This document shows, one piece after another, positions 51,911-64,000 of a stretch of DNA of 64,000 nt (position 1 is its first letter; each line of letters opens with the position of its first letter). The notes below the pieces were generated by a model. The model saw nothing but the letters and a program-made list of their open reading frames with translations. It did no database searches and had not been told where the DNA came from. The stretch is from Asparagopsis taxiformis. Taxonomy: Eukaryota > Rhodophyta > Florideophyceae > Bonnemaisoniales > Bonnemaisoniaceae. The stretch covers positions 1-64,000 of the forward strand of contig JALQPE010001969.1 in the NCBI GenBank assembly GCA_030407315.1. Direction: 5' to 3'. The translations under genes were made by a program, and so were the position numbers.

Positions 51911-54900
51911 TCAGTCGGTGATGAGGGGGGAGTGGAGCCTGCGGCATCGACCGGACAGCTTTCAGCGTCCGCTTAAGTCTTGCTGTGCATACTCGAAATC
52001 ATCGCCGGCAGTGAGATTGAGTATGGCCCAAGCCATGGTCTCTGAATCCCCGAACAATGAGATCCGGATCGAGAACAACGAATATAAACATATAATCATA
52101 TATATGAGAATCCATTTGCTTTCCTTACATGATCCGTGGCATATCCGCTGTAAACCACATTCAGATTCCACGAAGTTCGGAAATAAAAAAGTTTATTATT
52201 ACAAATGAATTAATTGAAAATTCATGTCCCAGGCAGTCGTTCGTCCTTCCATGCACACGTTGCCAGCACGCAATGTGATGTAACAGTTGGAAATGATTGA
52301 ACTCTCGGTTAAATTCCACCGTTGGGATGTCAGCTGGAGTGAGCACAAAACTACTACCCACAAAACTACGAACACGTTACATTCCAAGTCTCGAAAGCAC
52401 CACAAAAATAAAATTGGTCGCATCTGGACGGCACAGTCTCCCCTGTTCAGCTCGCAATCCTCCGTTTTGCGTCAAAACTCGACATGGAATGCAAGTATGA
52501 AGGATGCTTCTACTACTGCGTAGATGCTTATGCGCTCGCGCTGCATGAGCGAACGTGTCGCTACCGTTTCAACCCCTCTCCCCAACATTTCAACAACGCT
52601 CGTGTCCCTGCCGTCACCCATGAGCCTGCTCGAAACGGCGACCATGATTCCCCGCAACCCAGCTCCCCAGACCCAGAATCTGGTCGTGGTTCCTCCAGCG
52701 ACTCACCCTGTGACGCTCCACTGCCACCAACCTCAACCCCCTCCCGCGCAGACCTCCTCGTGCAATCCCTCGCCGCCAGTCTCACAACCCTCGAGTACAA
52801 GGCCGGCGCTGGCCGCGTGAGCGAAGTCATCACCATCCTACAAGACCCCGCATTCTCCCTAGAAAAGTTCAACAGCGCCGTTCGCACTGTAGAAGAATGT
52901 CGCCACGTTACCGCTTCCATGGTCGAATCACATTTCCGCACCGAAGGTTACAAGAGCCACATCATTCCAGACAAAACTGGTAAGTACTCGGCACAGCTGT
53001 ACCTCCGCGACCCAGTCGACATGCTCCACAGGCAGTTAGCACTGGCTAACGACCAAAATACTCTCTTCCACCCCTCCCCACAGACCGCCCCAGACGGCAC
53101 CGCAATATTTTCTCATCCCCTACACACAGAATTCGCGAAAACGCTGCACCAGGTTACTAGACAGCGCGTGAAGCTCTCGGAAGATCCACAGGTCGTATGG
53201 GCAGAGGAAACTGATCCCACACCTTCCTCCTTTGCCGGCCTCCTCCAAGTGTACTCCGACAAGAGCAGCACAAGCCTCAAGAGCTCCGCAATCGTCGCAT
53301 ACCCCATACACGTCACACTGCTCAACTTCTCCGCCCCCCTCCGTCGCCACTGCATCCGTACCGGCCTCACCATCGTCGGGTGTCTTCCGTACATTGTTAA
53401 CCCTTCGTCCAACGCCTTGTTCGGTGATGAAATGCCGACAACCTCTAGTTCTGCTAGTCGCGCTCGCAAAATTGATATTCTTCATAAAGCACTCGAAAAA
53501 GTGTTTTCGTCCCTATCCACCGCGTTCTCTTCCGGGTTCCCCTGCACAGACTCCACTGCAACTGCCAGCCAATGCTTTCCCATCCTAGCCAATTATTGCT
53601 GCGACTTTCCAGAGGCCAAAGAGCTGTCATGCACTCGCAACAGCACTACCACCACACATCCCTGCCAACGCTGCTACATCCCCGCCACTCAACTTGAATC
53701 CACCGCGCCACACCAGCCCCCGCTCCCTCGATGATACACGCTCTGCACGCCAAGAGAGCGCTCAGGAGCATACAACTGCTCCGCTCGAAGCTCTCTCCCT
53801 CCTCGAACAACACTCTGTCCTCGAATCGACCGCTCTTTTACCCACCAACAGTCCCCTAGACCCCTACAACATTTTCTCCTTCGAGCCTCTGCACAATCTC
53901 CACCTCGGCATCTCAAAGCTCATCAAACAGTGCATTGTCCACCGCCTCAGCTCCCCAGACCTCACCACCACCACTGCCTCCCATTCCGGGACACCTCCCA
54001 CCTTCAAGAAGGTGAAAAAATCCATCCTCGCCGGCTCAAACAGCATTCTGTCCGCTATCGAACGCGACTACTACATCACCGGTCTTCATGTCGACTTCTC
54101 CAAGGGTGAGAAGGGCACCAATTTGAACGGCCTCTTCACGGAGGACGGCATACGCGGCATGCTCGCAGCCAAAGACTATCACCATGTCGACATGGTGTTC
54201 CCTTTCATCGCAGCATTCATTGACACATGCTGTGACGAAGTAGAGACAGCCCCCCTCACTTCCATCTGCACGCAATACTCTGACCTCGTCGCATGGGTCA
54301 TGAAACGCGGTCGCATCAAGCACTGGACTGCCGCCGAACTCGAAAGCCTCCAGAACTCCATTTCCTATTTCAAACAATCAATGCTCTCCACCCTCGGCCC
54401 ATTCCACACCACAGGTCTCAAAACTTTAAAGTTCCATCTTCTAGACCATCTTCCCGGTGACTTGCAGAGATATGGCGCCCTGGAACACATCGATGCAGGC
54501 CCCTACGAACACTCGCATCTTCTGTTCAAACAGAGTTATAGGAAAACCTCTCGAAGGCGCTCCACAGCCATGGAAGAGACTATTCGCCACATGGAATTCT
54601 CCTTGGCCACTCCAACTGGTCACACCCCATCCAACACATTGGGAAACCCACGGATGATATCGCCCACAGACGGTGCAGTACTCGTTCGCGACGGATTCAC
54701 CGTTGCACTGCACGACTTTGCCTCCCTGCTGCCCGATGCAACCCTCCTCGTTGCAGATATCGACGGACAGCCCGATCCTGCCACTCTTTTGCCTCTGCAC
54801 AACTCCTCGTTCCCGTCTGGCACCATAACGCTATTCCAGCAACTCGGTGACACAGCTGCACAAGCGTTCACCCTCGCTAGACTGCGCGCCACGGCAGAAG

Positions 54901-55340
54901 GCCCTCCAATACATGACATGGACATTTCCGTCACCGTGGTAAAGACCGCCTACGTCATGGGAGGGTACGTCCCAGATGCCGACGACTTTGACCCGCACAG
55001 TGACATGCTTCGCCCCACAAACGTGTCGAGGCACAAGCAGCAGCGCGTCTTTGCAACTTCATCATTCGGCCCCGCATAGAGATCGCAGTACTCCTTTGTC
55101 GTCATCTCCGGAACTGCCGATGACTACAGAACCATATGGGTAGGGCGCGTCCTGGCCCTGGTACGCCTGCAGTCTCCAAACCTGTTTCAACCTGTAGAAC
55201 TCGCTTTCGTGCAGTATATGACCTGCTTTGCCCCAAAAACCGCTGTGGAAAAATCACTTGGGCGCATTTGTTTAAAGTGGTCCACATGGGACCCGGACAA
55301 CGGATCCGTTGACAGCAATGACACTGCATCCCACAGTGCA

Positions 55341-55345
55341 GGTGG
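55341..55345 (+). repeat. 5-bp target duplication, left
   Basis: GGTGG, repeated at 56180-56184. Copy 1 has this site once (near 33750). Confidence 0.88.
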
Positions 55346-56179
55346 TGTAGGACTTAACTGGCGTTTAGACGTAATGACTTGGGTAGTCGTCCAAACGTCT
55401 CGAGTAGTCGCCGGAGAGGCGGCTTCGCACTCCTGGCTTTTGTTAACCCGAAGCGGTAAAGCGTAGTCGCACTGCCGACGACCGTCCACTGGCCTCGACT
55501 CGGTAGGTGGTAGAGCGGTTTGAATCGGAAGGATCTTGATCACCCTTAGAGGAAAATCCACCAGGGCGACACACGAGCCAACGGTGGCTAGGTCGGATCA
55601 CGGAAACAGGCGGGCGTTTTAGCGGTTAGTCAACTCAGAACGGACGGCGCGACACACAGTGTATGTCGGTTCCGAGCACTCACGCTTAGACGAAACCGTT
55701 GACCTTGATCAGCCTCACACGCGTAGACGTCGTGTTGGCGTTCCGTGGTAACCCGGGGACCACGGTACGTTACGCACCCACGCCGTGATGCGGAACGGAA
55801 CAATCCCTAAGACGGAAACGATAGACACAAGTGTCGAAAACAATGCGTCACCTCTAGGATTGACTTGGATCGGTACCTTAGAGGGGGTTTGTTACCTTTT
55901 ACTAATTGGAGAAGGGTCACTACTTGTAATTGCGTACCGGGGCCGAGTGGTCCGTCCCGAGGGCCCAATGGGGCGGGCCGCGCCGGCGGCCGCGGTGGTA
56001 TTGCAATACGTGTACTACGACCAATAACCCTACACGTGGCGCTCGCCATGCTCGCATGTGCGCCCGCCAATTCTACATAATTTCGAAAATTTCCAAATTA
56101 CGCATGGAAACTGCTGGTTTCGAAACGATAGCTACTGGCGGATGCATTGAGTGCTCGCCCGTTTCAGCTCTTGTCCCAC
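55346..56179. mobile_element. Solo LTR, 834 bp
   Basis: It begins TGTAGGAC and ends GTCCCACA, a near-perfect inverted pair of LTR type, and is flanked by GGTGG on both sides. The other copy of unit P has the empty site, so this is a clean insertion followed by LTR-LTR recombination. It contains no real gene. It has no obvious similarity to the retroelement pieces at 39279-42753. Confidence 0.88.
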
Positions 56180-56440
56180 AGGTGGTCCTTGGTTTGACCT
56201 CATTCCTGCATCTACTATATCTGGCACCGTGCACATCGTACGAAGTAACTTTCCAGTCAAGCCATTTACAAAACAAATGCACTGGTCGGACCACCGTTTC
56301 TATCTCAACCGCTTCTACACCAACACTGATTACCAGTTCACAGATGATAAAGAAGAAGAATAAATCTAAATCGCAGCACTCTATTGATAATGTACTACAT
56401 GATAAGCCTTCTAGCCAACGTCACATTTACTGCACTAATT

Positions 56441-58727
56441 TCAACCATCCTCCATTACGCCAAAACCGTTATCAGCAGTGGCTGCATGGCGCCGCTCCAT
56501 GCCCCCATACTGTGGGGCATTGATTTCGACATTCAGGTTTGCACTCAGGTGTCCAGCATATGGGTCAACGACGAAAAGTTCTGCGCCAATTAGTCCTTGC
56601 GCAATCACACAATCCATTACAGCACCGAGGTTTGACGTAATATGCGATTGAATCCAATCCTCGGACACTAGAACAAGTGATGAGCAGCGGTTTACATCAT
56701 CAACGACATGAACAATTCCAGACCCCTCTCCGCTTTGCCACACTTCAACAGTCTCTCTTGTCACAGTACGGCTTGCAAACACATGCCGTGACTGTGCACT
56801 AGTCCGCTGTTCGCTCTCGACAACGTCCGTTTGTTCCCTTGCTTGCGAGCCTTGGAGACAAGACATGCAGTACACCACCATACCAACTAATTGCTGAAAA
56901 GCTACCCCCACATATTGACTGTACCGCCTTGTAAACTCCTTCTGCCGTGCACCTCCTTTCCCCTTCGGTTCATCCAAACACTCCACAGTAGTCACTAGCC
57001 AAGCATCCAGGCGCGCCAGCGTTAGTATGCTCGTCTCTATGTCCATTACTTGTTCTGGTCGTATCGAATAACCCCTGAAGATGTCCAGCACATTCACAGC
57101 TACTCGGTTGTTAAACCATGCATCACCATTCACTTCCATTTCGAAGCTGTCAGGAACCAAGCCTTTGCTGTATCGCAGCTCTGAGAACGGTGCCGTTCGC
57201 CACCTCCCCATATCCAAATCACCGTTGCTTTCCCGTTTCAAAAGCTTCTCAGACGCTTCGCGCTTTTGATCCTCTCGCTCGTCCATCTCAGCTCGCGTCG
57301 TCAGCATCGTGCATCTAGACATTAATTTCGTGTACCCCAGCGAACCGAACAATCTGTCCCTCGCATTACGCTTCCGTGCACTCATCACGTCGGACAGTTT
57401 CTGCGTCACCTTCACTTTCAATTCCTTGCTCCCCGCCACAGCCTCTTGACAGCACACACGCTGCTCCTCATCGGAAAACACATCACACCACGGACTTTGA
57501 CGCAGTACGTGTCGCACCAAGTCATTCAGCAGATCACTCTCGTCTCTGTACGAAGGTGTATACCACTGCAGATTCTTGATGATGTAGCCCGGAGGGGTAG
57601 CAATATATCCTACACCGTTTTCGCTCCAAAGTGTCCCTTCTACCGGCTCTACCTCGATGGTACGTCCAGTCCAACGTCTCTGCGTTTGTTCCGCTATAGG
57701 GTCCAGCTCCATAGTCTCGTTCTTGCACCACTTTGTCAGGTTTTCCTCAACCGCCCTAAGAACTCCAAGGTATTTCACAGGAATGGCTTTCTGTATTTTC
57801 GACTTACCGCCACCGTGATCACTGATTCTACCTGTTCTCGCAATTGCAGTAAGGCTGGCATTTTCCGCCTGCAGAGTCTTCACCTTAGCCTCCAACGCAA
57901 CTATCTCTGTGGTGAGCGCCTTGTTTGCTACGTCCTGGCTAAAAACTTTTTTTTCCAGCTCCGCGATCTTCTTCTTCTGCGCATTGATGCGACTCGCCAT
58001 TAAATCGATGGATTCCGGCGGATGCAACCTCTCTGCCCTCACCGTCCCCCCCATCTCGCACGCTATCGGGAATATGATGTCCTCCATCGGCAATAGCCTG
58101 ACGTCGCGCGGGCGCTACGCGCATATTTGGCACCAATGACGGTCTGTTGTGACGAGGCCCGCACTCCGGCTGCTCTCTCCCCTCAGTACCACCTGACCGC
58201 CGATGATAGTTGGCATCCTGTGAACGTTACTCAGAAACAACATCCCTTGCCGCTATCCTCGGGTCCCTGACTGCATTACCTGCTGGGGCTGATCTACTCG
58301 GCATAGTTGGCGCAGTGGGGGTCACAGCCTCCAGTGTCTCGCGAACCCCCGGCTGGGACTCCGTCTGCAGCACCTCCGCATCTGCCAACCCGGGAGGAAC
58401 TACCTTTGCCATAGCACTCTGCCGCAATTCCAACATGTTTTGAGCCACTATCATGTCATCATCATCATGTTCACTGTCCCTGCGAGCACGCTTGCCTCGG
58501 TCAAGCCCCATCTCTCTCCGCGCCGTTCCTCCTTCCTCACTTTCTCGCTGCGGATCCCCAGTTCTGCGCCGGTCCGTCTTGCGACTACCGGACCGCGGTT
58601 CAATGCTGCCGGTAGGCCCACACCGCTTCTTCGCACGGGATTGTCGGGCACTCGATACAGCAGCTGCTGACCGGTTTTTCTGGAGGCCCGGAGGCTTTGG
58701 AGCTTTCTTCGCAATACGCGGCGGCAT
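56441..58727 (-). pseudogene. Basic coiled-coil protein of unit P, copy 2
   Basis: The ATG at 58727 opens the same basic N-terminus. A C-to-T change makes TAA after ARDVVSE (near 58227), and an extra G in a G run near 58050 shifts the frame. From 58093 on, 550 codons are open to 56441, including the coiled coil and the complete C-terminus that copy 1 lacks. Confidence 0.6.
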
Positions 58728-58960
58728 AATGAAGCCTTCCCGGAAGCGATGGAAGGATTGAGTTGCACGAGATACAAAAAAAATTGCTGTATAGTGTCGG
58801 TAACCACAACGGTCTGCGATGAACGTTCAGGTCAGGTCAAGTACCGGAGAATACGCCAACAGCCCAGATTGTATACGGTAGGCAGTCATCAACAGTATTT
58901 AATGAGGTACAATTACAGTTGTCGAGCTAGGCCGCGAGCACCCCTATGTCCGGAAGACGT

Positions 58961-59142
58961 CCTGATTTGAATTAAAATTTGGGCTATTCTCAAAAACATG
59001 CACATGTGAACATGTTTTTGAGATGGGGGTGTGCCGTACGGCACAATCGACCCGCTGAAATCGATGTTTTTTGCAATATTTTTTTCTGCCCTGAATTGTA
59101 GAATTTCTGGGCTGGACAGCAATGCAACTGAGCTGGACATCC
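58961..59142 (+). repeat. Z2 copy of the unit M right inverted repeat
   Basis: Inverted counterpart of 30800-30981, downstream of the methyltransferase-SET gene of Z2. Confidence 0.9.
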
Positions 59143-59387
59143 ACCGGGCGTCCATTTCAACTTGGTCTTGTATTTTGCATCTGCACGCATAACAGCAACC
59201 AAGCAGTCAGGTTCACTGCTCGGACGAAGTGCACCTAGAGTGTGAACGATTGGTTTTTGACAGGCGAGTACTGCTCAATAGGTTTCACCCTGGACTAATG
59301 GTGGCTGGACATGCTGCATTATATGATATACTTCAACTCTGGAACGTAGCTTTATTTGTAGTCGAAATGAAAACATCTTTCGTGACC

Positions 59388-62352
59388 CTAATTCCATGCT
59401 CTAAACGCTGTCCCATAATGAACGTAGAGCTCCTGCCCCGGACAGATATCGCGGATTGCACGTACTACAATGATCTTCGGATTTTCTAGGTCCTTCGCCT
59501 TGAGCTTCTTCCCCGTCGAACCGCTGCTGTAGTTCTCGACAAACTCGACGTTGGCCATCCGCCTGGTGTCTTCCGCCGGAGTGTCCTCACCTCGCAAATA
59601 CCGCGGGTCGTTGATGAACTGCGCCGAACAGAACGGAGCCGGAACAATCCAAATTGGATGCTCGATGTTTTCGTCGTCCTCCGCTGTTGCATACAGCTTG
59701 ATGGCATACATCAAGAATGTTTCCTTCGTTATCGCCATGTGACCCTCTCCGTACGCGAACCTCATCGACTCCTTGCTCATATCAGAGTACACAACAGTTC
59801 TGTAGTATGCACATACTTCGTCGCCAACATTAAATGTCTGTTCAGCGAAGAGCCCTCTTCCTGCATTTGGATGCTTAATCAGCGATGGTCGAACGCTCAA
59901 TTTTTTCGTAACACAATCGTGTGCCCGCATCACGCGAGGGTTTTCAGTTTGCAACCAGCGGCGCAGGGAAGGTGGCCAATAATGTACCGGTTTTTCCATG
60001 TGCTCGTGCGACGCAATCGACTCTGGGCACAGCTGCCAGAGGTACTGCCGAATATATTTCGGGAACCTCTGGTACAGGGGAAGGCCAGGTGGGGGTTCGA
60101 TGATCCTCCGTTCCCTCTGTGTACGCATCGTGACAGAGGGGGACGCCAAGAACTTCTCAGCACTCTGTTTCGCTTCTGTCGTGACCCTCATGTCAGTGTT
60201 GTTTGAAAGAATTACACGTGACATGAGAGCACACAGCTTTGGAAGCGATCGTGCCACACACAATTTGTCCATGTCACTGCCGACGAAAACACGGTGCTCA
60301 GGCAAGCTCATAGCTGCTTTTCCCGTTGCGAAAGTGCCAGAGAATGGATCGACAACAATATCACCAGGCTGTGAATGCTGGCTGATCAACTCCATCATGA
60401 GAGCGACGCTCTTCTGCTCTGCACGAACTCTGACCGTAGCACCGGTTGTGCTCCTTGTTCGCCACACCATCTCATTCGAATCGATGGCGGGCATATTGAT
60501 GGTGACGTTGCACCACGCCGGGTACGTGCCGTCCATGTATCCGTGGTTCCTATAGGCCACCATCTCGCTTCCAGTCTTGAACGGAACACCTCGCTTCCAG
60601 AAGTGGATAGCGACCTCTGCCATGTTCATGCGTTGGTACCTCTTCCGCCCGGGCATTTGATAGAGGTGCCCAGGTAGTCGGACAAACAACAGAGGTACCT
60701 CGTCAACGAAGAAAACTGAATTCCGAACGACGTCCTCCTCCTCATCCTCCCCCTCATCCGCACTTTCTTCGCCACTGTGCTGCGATGCTTCGGAATCCGA
60801 ATTCATGGACGTAACCTCTTCTTCATCCGACCCGTCATCACTGGCAGCAGCATCGGTTGGGCCTTCTGACTGCGGTCCTTTGTACGTTTCCAAGTAATGG
60901 AACCATTCGTAGAACTGCAAAACGGAGCAGAACACGATGCCGTGGCCACCGGGGCGCAACAGCTCGTCAAACACTTCGATGCTAGCCTGCATATCTTCTG
61001 CAGTTAGCCTGTCGTACGAAGAGTTGGAATCGTTCCTCTTCCGACGAACATTGTAGGGCGGATCAGTCAGAATGAGCTGAACGTTGCCCGTGATGGGCAC
61101 GTGTTCTCGGCTCTCGTCGGCACTGACCAAATCTTCGAAAGGGACGTCGTACACCCGGCAATACTGACTCATTTTCGAAAGAAAGTCCTTTACGAGAGCT
61201 TGCCCTTCACTTTCCTGCTCTTCTGTCGCATGGGGTGACGGTGATGGGGGAGACGGCCCTTGGGCAGTAAGACTGGTCTTCCCAGGTCCAAGTTGAAGCC
61301 TGGTTGTGTGTCTTGTCGACGGAACCAAACCTCTCCCTCCTGTGTTGCGACGAGTGGGAGTGTCATCAACCGGCTTGGGGACCTTGTCTGCGTCCGCGGC
61401 TTGTGGTGCCGGGCGGAGGACAGCCATAACGTATTCGTCGAGGGTGTCAAAGTACGCTGGCAGCTTGTCCGGATTTCCGCTTGACAAGTATATTTCCAGC
61501 GCCCCCCAGCGGTCGGACTCCGGCCAGGTGTACAGGTCCGGGTTGACGATAAGAAACTGCAACCGTTCGAAGAACTTCCTCACAAGGTCCCTAAATGCAC
61601 TGTGCTGCGCACTGGTTCTTGTCTCTACTTTTCCACCATATCCATCAGGATGAGATAGGGGAGCTTTGTCGTGGTAGAGATCTAGCTTCTGCTCCATCGG
61701 CGCGAATAGACCTTCATCGAGCACGTCAAACCAATGCTCACTGCTGTCGAAAATGATGTACGGCGCCATCAACTCTTCGAAGCTGGAAAACTTTGCGGCG
61801 AAGGCCACATCGGTCCAAGCATGGTATAAAACTTGAACCACATAACAAGCTCGATTAGTGCTTTTCCGATGGGCTGGGACGCGTGCGGCTTCGTTCCCCT
61901 CTTCGGCCGCGTCGCCTATTCGGCGACGCGGCAGGTTCTTGTTGTGATTTCGGATGATAGACAACGCTTGGAAATACATCAATACCTCGAACGTTTCCGG
62001 TGGAGCAAGACCGAAGGCGCTTGGTTCCACGCGCTGCGGCGCCTGTAGTGGCGAAGGAAGCATGTTACATCCAATAAGGAAGGTCTGCGGCACGATCCCA
62101 GAAAGGATGCAGTGCTCAACCCATTGCCCGATACGCTCATCCTGTCTTGAAAACTCGGCAATGGGTAATGCCAGACGAACAATCTGCTTGGCTCGCTCAA
62201 CGTTCATCTCTGCCATGACGATTTCGGCAACATCCGCCTCGACTCCAGCATTCTTCGAACGACCGCTGAAGGACATGCTGAGTCGACCTTGCAGCGCCAC
62301 AAATTGTTCTTCCGTGCCCTGCGCAACCCAAGCGCCAAGGTCCGCGTATGTG
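59388..62352 (-). pseudogene. Methyltransferase-SET fusion (unit M, copy 2), 5' truncated
   Basis: Element A3 has replaced the first 80 or so codons; the remaining 988 are open without a stop, including the codon that is TAA in copy 1 (GAC here). DPPYN, DPFSGTF and the SET motifs are all present. The acidic insert is shorter than in copy 1, and the SET YYG motif reads YYR. A product could be made only if transcription started in A3 or at an internal site. Confidence 0.85.
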
Positions 62353-63067
62353 CACAGGATAAGCAATTTTTTGAAAAACCAGCAAATTTCATGGTCTGGA
62401 CCATTAGAAATTAGTGGAATGACAAACCATCAAAAAATCCCAGAAATTACCGGCGCCGTGCCATAGATAAGTAGTGGAAATACCGTAAAGAATATAGTGG
62501 AATGAAACTGCGCCGTGGGAGTGGGTATAAGCAGCGTGACATGGTGAAATTCTCCACTACTGTACGGAAAAATAACAATGGAAAGGACAAAGACACGTCG
62601 CGTTGGTCATGACGGTGACCGGAGGTGGCATATTCCACGATTTTTATAATTTTCATGCTGGAATGACGGAACGGGGGAACCATATGTATGACAGTACCAT
62701 GTTGGACTCGAACCATGAACTTGGATGGTTACGCCGGTCTGTAGTACGGATGGCATTCGTAGCAGTGTAGTGAGGCTAGCGTGATGGACTGGTTCCAACG
62801 CGCCATACCCTTCGATGGCGTCACGTTTTGGGCGTCCATGAGGAATATGATATCATATGGAAGAGGCGAAATGCAAAGTGTATGACGTTAACTAGCTAAT
62901 CTCGATATAGCCATTGTTGTACCATAGGTAGGGTATGGTGGAAAGAGTAGACAATTGTACTTGAGTTTAGTTTTTCTAGTATTACCTAGTACAGAATGGA
63001 ACCATCTATGTAGATTTTTAGCACAGATGCTACGGCATAGTTATTATCGCGGTCGCTAAAATTTTTA

Positions 63068-63292
63068 ATGAAGTCACTCCCCGCATACACAGGATTGACC
63101 GGAATAGTGAGTTTCGCCCTGGCTTTAAGCGTGACTAGTATCTTGAACGCAGTAGTAGTGTGTTTGACAACTTGTATGGCAGTAGGGAACAAGGTAGTGA
63201 TTTCGTATCATACTATAAAAATGAAAAAATTGGACGTTACAGACATGGGTGAAGTAGTATCTGGTGAAGAAGTTGACGAAGACTTGTCCTGA
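63068..63292 (+). CDS. A3 copy of the small hydrophobic protein
   Basis: 74 codons, differing from 1432-1656 at two residues by eye (Cys to Tyr and Met to Lys). Confidence 0.3.
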   Translation: MKSLPAYTGLTGIVSFALALSVTSILNAVVVCLTTCMAVGNKVVISYHTIKMKKLDVTDMGEVVSGEEVDEDLS

Positions 63293-63341
63293 ACAAAATT
63301 GCAGATAGTGCGTTGTAGTATCTTTATTTCGTGGAGGAACT

Positions 63342-64000
63342 ATGACTAGGCGTGAATCATTGCGAATTAGGCGACAGAGCGAAAAAGCGAAAGCTGGCCG
63401 TGAGCGTGAGCGATCAGCGGCCGTAGATGCACTTCCCTGTGTCGGAACGCAAATAGACGTGTGGTTCCAAGTGGGTGATGACGCAATATGGTGGAAGGCT
63501 ACTGTTGTGGAAATCAAACTTCCTGAGCAGTATCCTGTTTGCAGTGGTAAGCCGTCAGTGGGAGACCGTATCGATGTAGACAGAGGAGATGGCGTGTACA
63601 CGCCTGGTGTGGTGGAGCACAATGGACAGGATGTGGTGATGCAATTGTGAGGTTGACGACGGAGGAAAAGGATATTGCAGTGATGGAAGTATCGAAGTGG
63701 CGGTACTCGGATGCTGTGAAGCCAAGGTACGACGAAATGGTGGTTGCGGAAGGCAGATTGTTATATGATGCTATCCCTGAAAGGAATTACCCTTGTGTTT
63801 CCTACGAACATGTAAAATTTCTGATGGGAAGTAAGTTAATGTCCGGGGGTCAGCCACCGACACAGTGGCGAAGGAGCAACAGAGAGGTTGTGGACTACGA
63901 AGCGGTGGGAGTAGAATTTCATGAACAATCAGATGGAGAATCTCAAGGGATATCACAGCAGAGGAAGAAGCAAAAAGTGGAATCAGCACTTGACGCCAAC
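63342..64000 (+). pseudogene. A3 copy of the Tudor-like gene, frameshifted, partial
   Basis: The same ATG and Tudor-like repeats as 1706-3400. A single base is missing near 63634 (GATGTGGTGATG for GATGTGAGTGATG), giving a stop at 63648-63650. The rest of the frame continues to the window edge. Confidence 0.7.

Larger units (their letters stand above)
52484..56363 (+). pseudogene. Plavaka-like transposase of unit P, copy 2
   Basis: It has the same ATG and zinc finger as copy 1. Here the C run near 53718 has one extra base (CAGCCCCCGC), shifting the frame at about residue 410, while the C run broken in copy 1 is intact. The second frame then runs to TAG at 55077-55079, the same stop as in copy 1, followed by the same open extension. 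A solo LTR at 55346-56179 interrupts the extension, which resumes at 56185 and ends with TAA at 56361-56363. Domain content is as described for 33576-36613. Confidence 0.75.
49837..62353 (-). mobile_element. Z2: inverted copy of units P and M
   Basis: Reverse complement of about 27590-39278 with few differences apart from an 839-bp addition (solo LTR plus 5-bp duplication). The left edge cuts the A2 oxygenase gene; the right edge is where element A3 starts inside the methyltransferase-SET gene. Confidence 0.88.
62353..64000 (+). mobile_element. Element A3, left end, continues past the window
   Basis: It starts CACAGGATAAGCAA and follows 719-2366 of element A1 nearly base for base in the same orientation. 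It interrupts Z2 after GTATGTG of the methyltransferase gene. The right end should lie about 21 kb beyond the window. Confidence 0.88.

Overview
Organism and nature of the window. This is eukaryotic nuclear DNA made almost entirely of nested transposable elements. The evidence is a chromodomain-type Ty3/gypsy integrase, a solo LTR with a 5-bp target duplication, two DNA transposases resembling the CACTA/Plavaka group, a conserved GT-AG intron with a CTAAC-type branch point, AATAAA signals, and no bacterial operon features. The genes are long and largely intron-free. That would fit an intron-poor genome such as a red alga, but the sequence does not fix the lineage. I see no housekeeping, rRNA or tRNA gene.

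Layout. (1) 1-718: remains of a decayed DNA-methyltransferase gene. (2) 719-23544: 'element A1', about 22.8 kb with 14-bp inverted ends (CACAGGATAAGCAA). It carries, in order, a small membrane ORF, a Tudor/Agenet-like protein, three minus-strand ORFs of unknown function, a DNA methyltransferase fused to a SET domain, a ParB-like/zinc-finger protein, a 2OG-Fe(II) oxygenase-like protein, a large transposase, and a short spliced gene. Long palindromes of one family (about 120-140 bp) sit between its transcription units. (3) 23545-26820: mostly unexplained, with glycine-rich tandem repeats. (4) 26821-30981: 'unit M', a second, diverged methyltransferase-SET gene between 180-bp inverted repeats. 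(5) 30982-39278: 'unit P', a coiled-coil protein and a second Plavaka-like transposase on the opposite strand, ending in tandem repeats. (6) 39279-42791: broken retroelement pieces (integrase plus chromodomain on +, gag-like ORF on -). (7) 42792-49836: inverted partial copy of the right third of element A (A2). (8) 49837-62353: inverted near-identical copy of M+P (Z2), with an 834-bp solo LTR. (9) 62353-64000: left end of a third element A (A3), which interrupts the Z2 methyltransferase gene.

How the parts may work together. Elements A and M+P carry different transposases, yet each carries the same unusual fusion: a beta-class amino-methyltransferase (DPPY motif before the FxG motif) joined to a SET domain. 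Element A adds a possible chromatin reader, a ParB-like DNA-binding protein and an oxidative enzyme. This looks like a mobile chromatin-modifying kit (DNA writer, histone writer, reader, possible eraser). Possible roles are control of the element's own silencing, marking of its own DNA, or a requirement for transposition. That interpretation is inference; the domain composition and order are visible in the sequence.

State of preservation. Most genes carry one or a few lesions (homopolymer indels, nonsense codons). Lesions in the paired copies usually fall at different places, so the frames were intact recently. Some single-base homopolymer differences could be assembly errors. The order of copies fits nesting: A3 inside Z2 inside A2.
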